A stretch of DNA of 64,000 nucleotides, from the NCBI GenBank assembly GCA_038147335.1, contig JAYQTK010000002.1, positions 620,001-684,000 on the forward strand, given 5' to 3'. This DNA comes from Marisimplicoccus sp038147335 (lineage in GTDB: Bacteria > Bacteroidota > Bacteroidia > Flavobacteriales > Flavobacteriaceae). Both the position numbers and the translations under genes were made by a program. Positions 9,238 through 17,967 of the stretch are shown in pieces (the first letter of the stretch is position 1; every line of letters begins with the position of its first letter). The notes beneath the pieces are model-generated. The model worked only from the letters and a program-made list of their open reading frames with translations, ran no database searches and was not told where the DNA came from.

Positions 9238-10285
9238 TTGTAGATAAAATGTCTAACGCCTTTTCAATAACTATTTTTGGATCAATTGTCCTAAAGGCAT
9301 TTTCATAACCTTTTGGTATTTTATTACCAAAAATTGAAGTTGGAATATAAGGAAAGTGATTCCTGTCTATAGTAATTGAATTTTCTTGCGATTGATCAAA
9401 TGGCTTAAATCCACAAAATGGATGAGTCATTCCCCACAATGTTAAAACTGGAATATTATAATTTGCTGCAAGATGTCCATTAGCAGAGTCCATGGATATC
9501 ATTAGGTCTATGTAATTAATGATATTAATTTGTTGCTCGAGGTTAAGTTTATTCGATAGGTCAATTACATTTTCATATACATTTTCCCATATGTTAAGCT
9601 GTTTTAAGTTATCATTTCCGCCGCCAAATAAATAAATTATATAATCTTTCTGAAGATATGCGATTACCTTTTGCATCAAGTCCAAGGGATAATTTTTTCC
9701 TTGATGAGCTGCAAAAGGAGCAATCCCAATTATTTTTTTATTAGGATTTTTTGATAATATTTCTTGTTCTATACTCTCTTGATTTAAAAAGGGTTTTATT
9801 GGATACTCGTGATTGCTCAAATCAACTGGGAAGCCAATTCCACGAAAAACATCAGAGTATTTATAGTGAACCTGAGTCAAGGGTTTAAAAATTTTATTTT
9901 TTTTTCTGATCAATTTTTTTCTCTCAGCCCTACCCTTGTCTATTGACTTAACTTTTGTAAATGTTAATCTAAAAAGTAGATTTAAGATTTTTGTCCTTAA
10001 AACACCATGAAGGTCAACCACTGCTCTTACTCTTTTTCCATATAGTTTGTTAAAAAGACTAAATAGGCCTCCAAGTCCTTTATAATTATTATTTAAATCA
10101 ATAGGTATAAATTCTAAGTTGTCAAATTCTTCAAACAACGGTGAAGCGTATGGTCTTGAGACAAAAATAATTTTTTGATTAGGATATGAATTGAAAAATG
10201 ATCTTAACACCGGTACTGTCATTGCTATATCACCTAGTGAAGAAAATCTATAAACCAAAATTGGTCTATCACTTTTTTTATTCAT
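9218..10285 (-). CDS. Glycosyltransferase family 9 (heptosyltransferase-like)
   Basis: 355 residues with the GT9 pattern: an N-terminal YRFSSLGDIAMTVPVLRSF motif, a middle IGIAPFAAHQGKNYPLDLM (donor domain start) and a C-terminal LMISMDSANGHLAANYNIPV loop. GT9 enzymes move heptose or related sugars to the LPS core at the cytoplasmic face of the inner membrane. It forms an operon with the DUF4254 gene, whose stop overlaps this start by 8 nt. That pairing is common in Flavobacteriia. Confidence 0.9.
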   Translation of the reverse strand: MNKKSDRPILVYRFSSLGDIAMTVPVLRSFFNSYPNQKIIFVSRPYASPLFEEFDNLEFIPIDLNNNYKGLGGLFSLFNKLYGKRVRAVVDLHGVLRTKILNLLFRLTFTKVKSIDKGRAERKKLIRKKNKIFKPLTQVHYKYSDVFRGIGFPVDLSNHEYPIKPFLNQESIEQEILSKNPNKKIIGIAPFAAHQGKNYPLDLMQKVIAYLQKDYIIYLFGGGNDNLKQLNIWENVYENVIDLSNKLNLEQQINIINYIDLMISMDSANGHLAANYNIPVLTLWGMTHPFCGFKPFDQSQENSITIDRNHFPYIPTSIFGNKIPKGYENAFRTIDPKIVIEKALDILSTTTPRHS

Positions 10286-10895
10286 CTTTTTTATACAGAA
10301 CTGGGTTTAAAGTTTCGTCATTATACATTTTCATTTGCTTATAAACCTTCATTTTCTTTTCACCTTTTGACAAATCTTCAAGCAATTGATCTATAGATTC
10401 TGACAAATCTTTTTGTTGTTCAAGAAGAACTTGTAGTTTTTCATTACATGTATTTCTATGCTGCTCACTTACATCTTTTCTTAAGGATTCTTCTTTCATA
10501 TGATATATTTTTAAAATTAATATCGAAAGTCTATCAAGGGCCCATGCAGGACTTTCTGTATTTACCTTAGCATCAGGTTTTGGACTAACATTAGAATATA
10601 ATTTTAAAAAATAAGAATCGATATATTCTACCATCTCTGTTCTATTTTGGTTGGAACTATCGATAAGTCTTTTAAGGTTCATGCCTTCGTTTGGGTCTAT
10701 ATCAGGATCTCTTATAATATCTTCATAATGCCACTGGACAGCATCAATCCAATTCTTTTCATATAGCAAGTGTTCAAAATCTTTTTTGTCATATGGATTA
10801 GAAGCTAACCTGTTTATGTCATCGTAAACGTGATAATCATCTACAGATTTTTCAAATACTTTTATAGCAAGAGAGCTTATCGCGGTTTTTGTCAT
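10278..10895 (-). CDS. DUF4254 domain protein
   Basis: 205 residues, soluble and mostly helical. Features typical of DUF4254 are the WIDAVQWHYEDIIRDPDIDP stretch (~50-69), then LKRLIDSSNQNRTEMVEYID and a conserved ESPAWALDRLSILILKIYH helix. The function is unknown. It is regularly found beside GT9 genes, suggesting a part in LPS core synthesis. It overlaps the DUF6427 gene by 4 nt (ATGA type). Confidence 0.85.
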   Translation of the reverse strand: MTKTAISSLAIKVFEKSVDDYHVYDDINRLASNPYDKKDFEHLLYEKNWIDAVQWHYEDIIRDPDIDPNEGMNLKRLIDSSNQNRTEMVEYIDSYFLKLYSNVSPKPDAKVNTESPAWALDRLSILILKIYHMKEESLRKDVSEQHRNTCNEKLQVLLEQQKDLSESIDQLLEDLSKGEKKMKVYKQMKMYNDETLNPVLYKKDE

Positions 10896-11839
10896 ATTAA
10901 AAAGTTAAAAGTTACTATCGATGCAATTAAGACTATAAAGATAAAGTTTACATATGAACTCTTTATTTTTTTTACAAAAATTTGAGATATAAAGTAAACT
11001 AGTATAAGAGATAAATAATGAAACTCTGATCCGCTGAGTTCCTGATTCATAGAAAAAAAGTAAGATGTTAATATAAAAAAAACAACACCTACAAAATCTA
11101 GAATTCTCCTTTGTAAGCCTGTAGTTCTATAGAATTTAAGTATAATTGAAATGATATATAATACAAAGACAATTGATACTGGGATGTAAGAAGTCGGCAG
11201 AGTAAATTTAAACTCATCTAGCATTTGAAGTTGATCTCCAAAGAAGTATGAACTGAATAAGTAGCTGTCTAAAGATAAAAAAGATAAAAGCACATATGCT
11301 GATGGTAAAATAATAATTGGGGTCATAAAAATTATTATATAATGTTTAAAATCTCTCTTAATGTTTGAAGTAATTAAAGCAAGTAATGGGTATGCAAAAA
11401 TGATTAGGTTTTCAACAATTATCAATGAAGAGAAACTAAGAAGTACAGAGGCGTCAAACAATCTTTTAATTTTTTTTGTATTATCTGTGAGTTCAAAAAA
11501 TATTCTCACATTTCTCCACGCTGCCCATATAGCTGCTGATGACAATATAAATCTCATGTCAATTGACTCAACTGGATAACTTATAACAATTAATGGATAT
11601 AATAATAAATGGTATGCATTCCTGTTTGACCGTTCTATTGTAAGTTGTCTAGTAACTGTATCTATAGCATAATTGGATAGCATTAAAGCTCCGAAAATTA
11701 ATATTCCGTTAATAATTTTTGATTCAAATAATGACCAATTTATATCCAGAGTTGTATAGTAATATGAAATTCCTAAAAGAAGAAATGTAGATATACCGGC
11801 TGAAGTGTAAGAAAATTTTTCAAATGTCTTTGCAAACAT
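10892..11839 (-). CDS. DUF6427 family polytopic membrane protein
   Basis: 315 residues with about 9-10 hydrophobic helices and short loops. It resembles DUF6427, a flavobacterial membrane family found next to the DUF4254/GT9 pair and opposite the DUF6341 gene. No catalytic motif was recognised. A role in envelope glycan assembly is only a guess from context. Its first codons overlap the divergent promoter of the DUF6341 gene. Confidence 0.7.
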   Translation of the reverse strand: MFAKTFEKFSYTSAGISTFLLLGISYYYTTLDINWSLFESKIINGILIFGALMLSNYAIDTVTRQLTIERSNRNAYHLLLYPLIVISYPVESIDMRFILSSAAIWAAWRNVRIFFELTDNTKKIKRLFDASVLLSFSSLIIVENLIIFAYPLLALITSNIKRDFKHYIIIFMTPIIILPSAYVLLSFLSLDSYLFSSYFFGDQLQMLDEFKFTLPTSYIPVSIVFVLYIISIILKFYRTTGLQRRILDFVGVVFFILTSYFFSMNQELSGSEFHYLSLILVYFISQIFVKKIKSSYVNFIFIVLIASIVTFNFLI

Positions 11840-11859
11840 ATTTCAATGTATTAATTTTG
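11829..11859 (+). promoter_or_regulatory. Bacteroidota-type promoter for the DUF6341 gene
   Basis: TTTG (11829-11832), 19 bases, then TAATTTTG (11852-11859) match the Bacteroidota consensus TTTG-N19-TAnnTTTG exactly. Transcription would begin about 4 nt further on, giving a leader of ~11 nt to the ATG at 11875. The -33 box lies inside the first codons of the divergent DUF6427 gene. Confidence 0.65.
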
Positions 11860-11874
11860 AGTAATAATTTAATT

Positions 11875-12105
11875 ATGGTAAAAGACTTTTTTTATTCCGT
11901 AGCTTGGCTTTTTGAAGAAATTCTTTTCTTCCCTTTTGATTTATTGAGAACTATTCAATATGATAATTGGTATATAGCAAATATTGTGACTTGGACATTT
12001 ATATTAATTGGTATAATTGGAGCTGCATACTGGATTAAAAAGTTAAAAGAGTTCGATGACAATGGAGAAGAAGATAAGGATGTTACTTCTCATTCTTTTC
12101 TATAA
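11875..12105 (+). CDS. DUF6341 family small membrane protein
   Basis: 76 residues from the ATG at 11875: an amphipathic start (VKDFFYSVAWLFEEILFFPF), one strong membrane helix (WYIANIVTWTFILIGIIGAAYWI) and a conserved acidic tail ending FDDNGEEDKDVTSHSFL. The tail is characteristic of flavobacterial DUF6341 proteins. A longer frame starting at 11824 is less likely because the promoter at 11829-11859 would then lie inside it. It converges on purD with a 6-nt overlap. The function is unknown. Confidence 0.8.
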   Translation: MVKDFFYSVAWLFEEILFFPFDLLRTIQYDNWYIANIVTWTFILIGIIGAAYWIKKLKEFDDNGEEDKDVTSHSFL

Positions 12106-13371
12106 ATCAAAACCTATGTCTTGTCTGAAGTAAGCTTGGTCAAAGCTTATTTTTTTTATCTGATCATAAGATGATTTTACTGCATCCTTATAGTTTTCCG
12201 AAAGAGATGTTACAGCGATAACCCTTCCTCCATTAGTTAAAAAATTATCATCAACTTTTTTTGTTCCAGCGTGAAAAATTATGGAGTCTGTTTCTTCGGT
12301 TAAACCTGAAATTATTTTATTTTTTTCATAATCCAGAGGGTATCCGCCTGATACCATAATTATTGTAGCAGCATGTCTGTCATCAATTTGTAATTTTATA
12401 TCTTCAAACTCAGTTGAACCCATTGAATTAAAAAGATCCAAAAGATCATTTTTTATTCTTGGAAAAACAACTTCAGTTTCAGGGTCACCCATTCTGACAT
12501 TATATTCTATTACATAAGGATCTTGGCCAACTTTAATTAACCCAATAAAAACAACTCCCATATATTCCATGTTTTCTTTTTTTATTCCATGGATTGTAGG
12601 TTTTATAATTCTTTCTTCAATTTTTTCTAAAAACTTATTATCTAAAAAAGGAACAGGGGATATTGCACCCATTCCACCAGTGTTTAAACCAGTGTCTCCC
12701 TCTCCAATTTTTTTATAATCTTTAGCAAATGGAAGTGTTTTATAGTTCTTGCCGTCAGTAAGAACAAAACATGACAACTCTATTCCGTCTAAAAACTCCT
12801 CTATAACAACTTTTGATGATGAATCACCAAATTTTTTGTCTAAAATCATACTTCTTAGTTCGTCTTTTGCATTCTGAAGATTATCAATAATTAAAACTCC
12901 TTTACCAGCTGCAAGACCATCAGCTTTTAGAACATATGGCGGGTTCATGCTTTCCAAAAAAGCATCAGATTGATCAATATTATCTTTCGTAAAAGTTCCA
13001 TGTTTAGCGGTGGGTATATTGTACCTCTCCATAAATTTTTTTGCAAATTCTTTACTCCCCTCAAGTTGTCCTGCAAGTTTGCTTGGTGCAATAATTTTAA
13101 TATTTTTTAAAGAATTGTCTGATTTAAAAAAATCATATATACCGTTTACAATCGGGTCCTCTGGTCCGACAAAGACCAAAGAGATATTGTTATTAATTAC
13201 TTCTTCTTTAATTTTTTTAAAGTCATTTACGTCACCTTGAATATTTGTAGCAATTGTACTGGTTCCCCCATTACCTGGAAGAGCATAAATTTTATTTACT
13301 AATTTACTATTTGTAAAACTTGTGATTATCGCGTGCTCTCTACCTCCTGAGCCTAAAACCAAAACATTCAT
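12100..13371 (-). CDS. purD: Phosphoribosylamine-glycine ligase
   Basis: 423 residues, full length. It starts MNVLVLGSGGREHAI (N domain) and has the ATP-grasp glycine-rich segment PYVLKADGLAAGKGVLI (~145-161), GLNTGGMGAISP (~229-240) and the metal-binding NVRMGDPETE (~292-301). It catalyses the second step of purine synthesis, joining glycine to phosphoribosylamine with ATP. No other pur gene is adjacent. Upstream it overlaps the pyruvyl transferase gene by 4 nt. Confidence 0.97.
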   Translation of the reverse strand: MNVLVLGSGGREHAIITSFTNSKLVNKIYALPGNGGTSTIATNIQGDVNDFKKIKEEVINNNISLVFVGPEDPIVNGIYDFFKSDNSLKNIKIIAPSKLAGQLEGSKEFAKKFMERYNIPTAKHGTFTKDNIDQSDAFLESMNPPYVLKADGLAAGKGVLIIDNLQNAKDELRSMILDKKFGDSSSKVVIEEFLDGIELSCFVLTDGKNYKTLPFAKDYKKIGEGDTGLNTGGMGAISPVPFLDNKFLEKIEERIIKPTIHGIKKENMEYMGVVFIGLIKVGQDPYVIEYNVRMGDPETEVVFPRIKNDLLDLFNSMGSTEFEDIKLQIDDRHAATIIMVSGGYPLDYEKNKIISGLTEETDSIIFHAGTKKVDDNFLTNGGRVIAVTSLSENYKDAVKSSYDQIKKISFDQAYFRQDIGFDL

Positions 13372-14303
13372 TCATTCATAAATTTAGTTATTGTTTCCTT
13401 GATTTTCTTGAAGTATACTTTATGGTCAGTCCTTTTTTGTATGGTCTCTAAATTAGTCATAAAAAATTCTTCTAAACTTACAGTCATAAAAAATTTATTT
13501 ACATCTGCTGTTCTTGTTTTATGATTCTTGTGACTTAATCCTTCATTAATAAAGATTACCTTAAGACCCATAGCTAAAGCAGGTAAGGCAGCATGGATTC
13601 TGGAAGTAATTATAATTTCACTTTTAGCTATTTCTTTCAACATGTCGTTAGCAAGCTTAAGTCCTTGGTTATGAGATGAAATTTTTCTTTTTGTTATTTG
13701 TTGGTATCTCTTAACTACTATATTTTGATTACGTAAGTGATTTTCAAAAGATTGTTTCTTTAAGAGATATTTAAGTTTATGTATTGGATATTTAATCAGT
13801 GATAATAGCAACCTATATATTGAGCTAAAGTCAATTGACGGATTTAGTCTGTCGAATGCCCCTATTACAATAACCCCTTCAGGTTGAGTTTTATTAGTAA
13901 TGTATTTATCTCTGTTAAAAGTTGTTGTTATACAAGATGAATGATATGATTTAATCCCATTTTTTTGAAGTAGGTTTTGAGTATAAGTGTCTCTACATCC
14001 AATAGGTTCATGTTGTTTTAGATAGTTTAATGATTCTGGTTTTAGTAGGTCTCTCTCTGCTGAAGGATTAATATGAAAAGAAATAAATAATGGAGATATA
14101 TTATTATTTGGTGGCCAATTTTTAGGATTTTCCATAAACCAGCCATTGATGATTGTCTTTAGCTTAGACCCCTTAAATTTATTAAGCCCCTCTCTATCAA
14201 GAACCTTGTGATTAATTGGGTGAATCATGTCAATTACTGCCTTGGTTTGAATATAATCCCCAATATTTCTTGAACCAATATATCCTAGTACACCTATCTC
14301 CAA
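13368..14303 (-). CDS. Polysaccharide pyruvyl transferase family protein
   Basis: 311 residues. The N-terminus GVLGYIGSRNIGDYIQTKAV and the late SEIIITSRIHAALPALAMGLKVIFI segment match the WcaK/CsaB family, which adds pyruvyl ketals to envelope sugars. The start is TTG at 14303, directly after the stop of the upstream glycosyltransferase, with no in-frame ATG nearby. Together with the GT4 gene it suggests modification of a surface glycan. The exact substrate is unknown. Confidence 0.8.
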   Translation of the reverse strand: MEIGVLGYIGSRNIGDYIQTKAVIDMIHPINHKVLDREGLNKFKGSKLKTIINGWFMENPKNWPPNNNISPLFISFHINPSAERDLLKPESLNYLKQHEPIGCRDTYTQNLLQKNGIKSYHSSCITTTFNRDKYITNKTQPEGVIVIGAFDRLNPSIDFSSIYRLLLSLIKYPIHKLKYLLKKQSFENHLRNQNIVVKRYQQITKRKISSHNQGLKLANDMLKEIAKSEIIITSRIHAALPALAMGLKVIFINEGLSHKNHKTRTADVNKFFMTVSLEEFFMTNLETIQKRTDHKVYFKKIKETITKFMNE

Positions 14304-14304
14304 A

Positions 14305-15348
14305 TCAAATATTTTCTTTTATTTTTTCAATTCTTGAAGCAAGATTGAATTTTTTCTTTATTCTTTTTCTAGCATTTTTGAATTCCTTTGTTCCAATATT
14401 AGAATTAATGAAATCTGCTACTTGCTCAAGGTCTGTTTCGAGATCAAATAAAATTCCTGTTGAACCAATAGCATCAGGTATCCCAAAGACTTGAGATCCT
14501 ATTGGCACACACCCACACAACATTGCTTCACATAATGAGTTAGGCAGACCCTCTAATCTTGAGCCCTGAAAATAAAACTTTGACTTTTGATATAAGCTCT
14601 TGATTTGAAATTTATTTTGAACCCCTATGACCTTAACGTTTGGTTCTAGATTAATGTAGTCTGATATATTTATTCCAGATTCTCCTACAATCAAAAATTC
14701 TTTATTAGGAAGCAAAGAGGCCAATTTATTAAAGTTATTTAAGCCTTTAATATTGATGACTCTTTTATCAGAAAAAAATGCAACAGTTAAAATACCTGAT
14801 TTATTTATTGTTTCGTCATAATTCCAAAATCTTGAATCATACCCTGTGTTTATTTCTTTTATTTTGAGTGGTTTATTTTGAATGAAATTTTCGACCCCTG
14901 AAATAACATTAAATTTACTAGCTGCTTTATCACAACCTTTGATAAGTGATTTGTGAACTACCCATATTTCAGAAGCCAAGTTATAATTAAGTCTTGCTAT
15001 TTTAGATCGTATGTTATGTTTGTAAAATACTCCGTGTTTGTTTTCATCATCAACAATCGCATCATAACCTCCTACAATAATAACAGATTTTTTAAAAAAA
15101 ATTTTGGATATAATAATTGGTATTAGGGCATGATAATCATTAAACCATGAAACAACAATTTTTGAACTAGGTATATACAATAAAGATTTTAGCAGTTCTT
15201 TAGTTCTATTCCATATAAAATATATGGTGCTTTTATGTGGCCTTGACAAGATTCTTTTAACATTATATCCTAGTGCCTCAAAAATATAGATGTCTGATTT
15301 AACAAAACTTCTATTTATTGAGTAACTAAGTGTAATGTTTTGTTTCAA
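14305..15348 (-). CDS. Glycosyltransferase family 4/1
   Basis: 347 residues of GT-B type. The C-terminal half carries the GT4 nucleotide-sugar site: KEFLIVGESG, NVKVIGVQNKFQIKSLYQKS and SRLEGLPNSLCEAMLCGCVPI with the E-x7-E motif (E at ~280 and ~287). It starts with TTG and follows the GH3 gene with a 4-nt overlap. Retaining transfer of a sugar to a surface glycan is the family role. The sugar is not predictable. Confidence 0.85.
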   Translation of the reverse strand: MKQNITLSYSINRSFVKSDIYIFEALGYNVKRILSRPHKSTIYFIWNRTKELLKSLLYIPSSKIVVSWFNDYHALIPIIISKIFFKKSVIIVGGYDAIVDDENKHGVFYKHNIRSKIARLNYNLASEIWVVHKSLIKGCDKAASKFNVISGVENFIQNKPLKIKEINTGYDSRFWNYDETINKSGILTVAFFSDKRVINIKGLNNFNKLASLLPNKEFLIVGESGINISDYINLEPNVKVIGVQNKFQIKSLYQKSKFYFQGSRLEGLPNSLCEAMLCGCVPIGSQVFGIPDAIGSTGILFDLETDLEQVADFINSNIGTKEFKNARKRIKKKFNLASRIEKIKENI

Positions 15349-16838
15349 GCGTTTATTGTTTTTAATTTATCAGCAATTTTTCTGTCATTAGATAGCCTAG
15401 GTACTTTGTTTTGTCCTCCAAGTCTTCCAACAGATTTCATGTAGTTATTAAATCCTCCTCTTTCTACAGAAATCACCTCTAGGCTTTTTAGTATTTTTCC
15501 ATCAATTAGATCTTTGTAGTATATGTTTTGATTTATCATTTCATTATCCAGCGATTTGGTAAATGCCGACATGTCCTCTGGAAAATTCTCAAATTCTACA
15601 TACCATTCATGATGCGGAAGCATGTCTATAGGATTAATGTTTGGCGCAACTGTAAACTCTCTAATTGCAACATTATGAAGTTTTGTAGCTGCCTCCATTG
15701 CTTTCTCAACCTCCTCAGAAATTACATGTTCCCCAAAAGCTGATAAAAAATGTTTTATTCTTCCTGAAACTATAATTCTGTATGGGTCTATTGATGTAAA
15801 CTTGATTGTATCTCCAATATTGTAAGACCATAATCCTGCTGATGTTGATATTATCAATAGATAATTTACATCCAGTTCTACATCTTTAATAGATATTCTG
15901 TCATACTTACCACTAAGAAAATCTTCTGCTTTTATAAACTCATAGAAAATATCATTGTTTAGAAGTAGGAGAAGATCTGTGTGATCTTTATTGAACTGGT
16001 CCTGATAACCAAAAAACCCTTCAGAGGCAGGAAAAGTAGCCAAGGTGTCTATACTCTTTCCAAATAGTTTATCAAAAATTTGTCGATACGGCTCATAGCT
16101 CACCCCACCATATACATACAGTGAAAGATCAGGAAAAACTTGAGAAATTGTTTTGCCTTCTTTTAAAACAATTTTTTCAAAATACATTTGCACCCAAGAT
16201 GGGATTCCCGCAATTATTGTCATTTTCTCTCCAACTGTCTCTTGGATTACAGCTTCTACTTTTTCTTCCCAATCTTCAATACAGTTGGTAGTCCATGATG
16301 GTTTTCTGTTACGAAGAAAAAGCTTCGGTACATAATGAGCACTAATTCCGGAAAGCCTTCCGTGATATATTCCTTGTTTCTTATCTAGTTCCGGGCTCCC
16401 TTGGAGAAACATATGTTTACCATTTAGGGGTTTGAAATTTTTTGTTTTAAGGAAATAATTTAACAAGGCATCTCGCGCAGATCTAATATGTGTTTTTATA
16501 GACTCTTTGGTAATAGGAATATATTTTGCTCCTGAAGTAGTTCCGCTTGTTTTTGCAAAATATAATGGCTTACCCGGCCATAAAATATCTTTTTCACCAT
16601 TAACTACTTTCTCAATATAAGGCCTTAGCTCTTCATAGTCTCTTACAGGAACCTTTTCTTTATACTGTTCATAAGACTTAATATTTTCAAAGTCATGGTT
16701 TTTTCCAAACTCAGTTTTTATACCATTTTTTATAAGTTTTTTAAATGTGTTTGTTTGCCATTTTATTGGATTATCAATCCATTTTTTGTTTTGTCTTTTT
16801 ACAAGATGGGCATATAAAATTGCAATTATTGTTTTCAT
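15345..16838 (-). CDS. GH3-type acyl-acid amido synthetase family protein
   Basis: 497 residues resembling the GH3 auxin-responsive promoter family, part of the ANL adenylate-forming superfamily. Visible features are the ATP-binding AKTSGTTSGAKYIPIT (~109-124), YVYGGVSYEPYRQIF, FPASEGFFGYQ and the SGRIKHFLSAFGEHVISEE segment near 360. Plant members join amino acids to hormones. Bacteroidota members are common but their substrate is unknown. It lies between an M23 peptidase and a glycan operon, so an envelope-related amide ligation is possible but unproven. Confidence 0.85.
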   Translation of the reverse strand: MKTIIAILYAHLVKRQNKKWIDNPIKWQTNTFKKLIKNGIKTEFGKNHDFENIKSYEQYKEKVPVRDYEELRPYIEKVVNGEKDILWPGKPLYFAKTSGTTSGAKYIPITKESIKTHIRSARDALLNYFLKTKNFKPLNGKHMFLQGSPELDKKQGIYHGRLSGISAHYVPKLFLRNRKPSWTTNCIEDWEEKVEAVIQETVGEKMTIIAGIPSWVQMYFEKIVLKEGKTISQVFPDLSLYVYGGVSYEPYRQIFDKLFGKSIDTLATFPASEGFFGYQDQFNKDHTDLLLLLNNDIFYEFIKAEDFLSGKYDRISIKDVELDVNYLLIISTSAGLWSYNIGDTIKFTSIDPYRIIVSGRIKHFLSAFGEHVISEEVEKAMEAATKLHNVAIREFTVAPNINPIDMLPHHEWYVEFENFPEDMSAFTKSLDNEMINQNIYYKDLIDGKILKSLEVISVERGGFNNYMKSVGRLGGQNKVPRLSNDRKIADKLKTINA

Positions 16839-17696
16839 CTAGAATTCAATATAACTCTGTGGATCAACTGGTTCCCCTTGATACCAAAGCTCAAAATGTA
16901 AGTGTGGTCCTGTAGTTAGCTCTCCAGTATTTCCTGTAAATGCAATGATTTCTCCAGTTTCTACTCTTTCCCCTTGAGACTTGACCAATGATGAGTTATG
17001 TTTATATATTGAGGTAAGACCGTTTAAGTGTTCAATGATAATTACATATCCTGTTTCAGATGTCCATTCAGAAAAAACTACAATTCCTTCACTAATTGAA
17101 TGAACAGGTGAGTTCTGAGGCATAACAATATCGACACCGTAGTGTTTGTTTTCTAGGTCAAAGCCTGAAGAAAGCCCTCCACTTACAGGTGGAAATAAAA
17201 CTGTAGTAAATCTTTCTCCTAAAATATCAAAAGCATTGTATTTGTCTTCTTCTTCAACTATTGCCCTTAGCAAAGAATCTTCTTCATTTGGTTTAATAAG
17301 CTCAAGCTCAACTGCATTATTTTGAATTCTGATACTATCTTGATTAAGATCTTCAAAGGAAATATTTCCTGCAAGCATATCCTTCAATGCATTTATATAT
17401 CTAGACTGCATTATATAAAGGGTTTCAAGGGAATCCAATTTTAAAGCATTTTCTATTGAATTTTCTCTTAATTCAACACTCGTATAACCTCTAAAGTATT
17501 CTTTAAGGGGTGTAAAATATATTACCAAAAAAGATGTTGAAAGCAAAAGAATAAACGCAAATAATAATGAAACAAGTAAACTTGAGGTTGAGGAAGAAAA
17601 AAGTTTTTTCTTTTCCAGAGTTTTTTCATTAACTAAAAGGATATGAAACCTTGTAGAAAGCTTTTCAAATAAGGTGTTTTTTTTCTTTTTTGGCAT
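16839..17696 (-). CDS. M23 family metallopeptidase, membrane-anchored
   Basis: 285 residues: a basic N-terminus (PKKKKNTL), one membrane helix (~40-63), a short coiled region and a C-terminal LytM domain (~165-285). The zinc site is intact: HYGVDIV supplies His and Asp, and HLHFELW supplies the final His. A cell-wall DD-endopeptidase facing the periplasm is expected. It contrasts with the catalytically dead EnvC-like protein at 356-1564. It ends exactly where the GH3 gene begins. Confidence 0.9.
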   Translation of the reverse strand: MPKKKKNTLFEKLSTRFHILLVNEKTLEKKKLFSSSTSSLLVSLLFAFILLLSTSFLVIYFTPLKEYFRGYTSVELRENSIENALKLDSLETLYIMQSRYINALKDMLAGNISFEDLNQDSIRIQNNAVELELIKPNEEDSLLRAIVEEEDKYNAFDILGERFTTVLFPPVSGGLSSGFDLENKHYGVDIVMPQNSPVHSISEGIVVFSEWTSETGYVIIIEHLNGLTSIYKHNSSLVKSQGERVETGEIIAFTGNTGELTTGPHLHFELWYQGEPVDPQSYIEF

Positions 17697-17783
17697 TAAT
17701 GCAAATATATGTATAGTTAGTTAGAAGTTATTATCTGTTTAATAAATTCATATTACAAAAAATAATTCTTTAAATTTGTTTTT

Positions 17784-17796
17784 GGAACATAGTTCC
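17784..17796. promoter_or_regulatory. Short inverted repeat in the tatA leader
   Basis: GGAAC-ATA-GTTCC is a perfect 5-bp inverted repeat (6 bp with the flanking T/A) downstream of a -7-like TAAATTTG (17771-17778) and 15 nt before the tatA ATG. It could be a small operator or an RNA hairpin near the start codon. No matching copy was found elsewhere. Confidence 0.3.
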
Positions 17797-17810
17797 ATAA
17801 ATATTCAAAT

Positions 17811-17963
17811 ATGATAGGTGGACCTCAAATTATTCTAATTATTATTGTCGTTCTTCTACTTTTTGGTGGTAGAAAAATTCCTGAACTTATGAGGGGACTT
17901 GGAAGTGGAATTAAGGAGTTTAAAAAAGCTACGAAAGAGGAAGAAGAAGAAACAAAAGAATAG
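17811..17963 (+). CDS. tatA: Twin-arginine translocase TatA/E subunit
   Basis: 50 residues, beginning MIGGPQIILIIIVVLLLFGG with the membrane helix, followed by the hinge and amphipathic helix RKIPELMRGLGSGIKEFKKA and an acidic tail. The FGG-x-KIPELMRGLG pattern is diagnostic of TatA/E, the pore-forming part of the folded-protein exporter. It lies alone between the divergent M23 gene and the convergent DUF4837 gene. TatC is not in the window. Confidence 0.92.
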   Translation: MIGGPQIILIIIVVLLLFGGRKIPELMRGLGSGIKEFKKATKEEEEETKE

Positions 17964-17967
17964 TATT

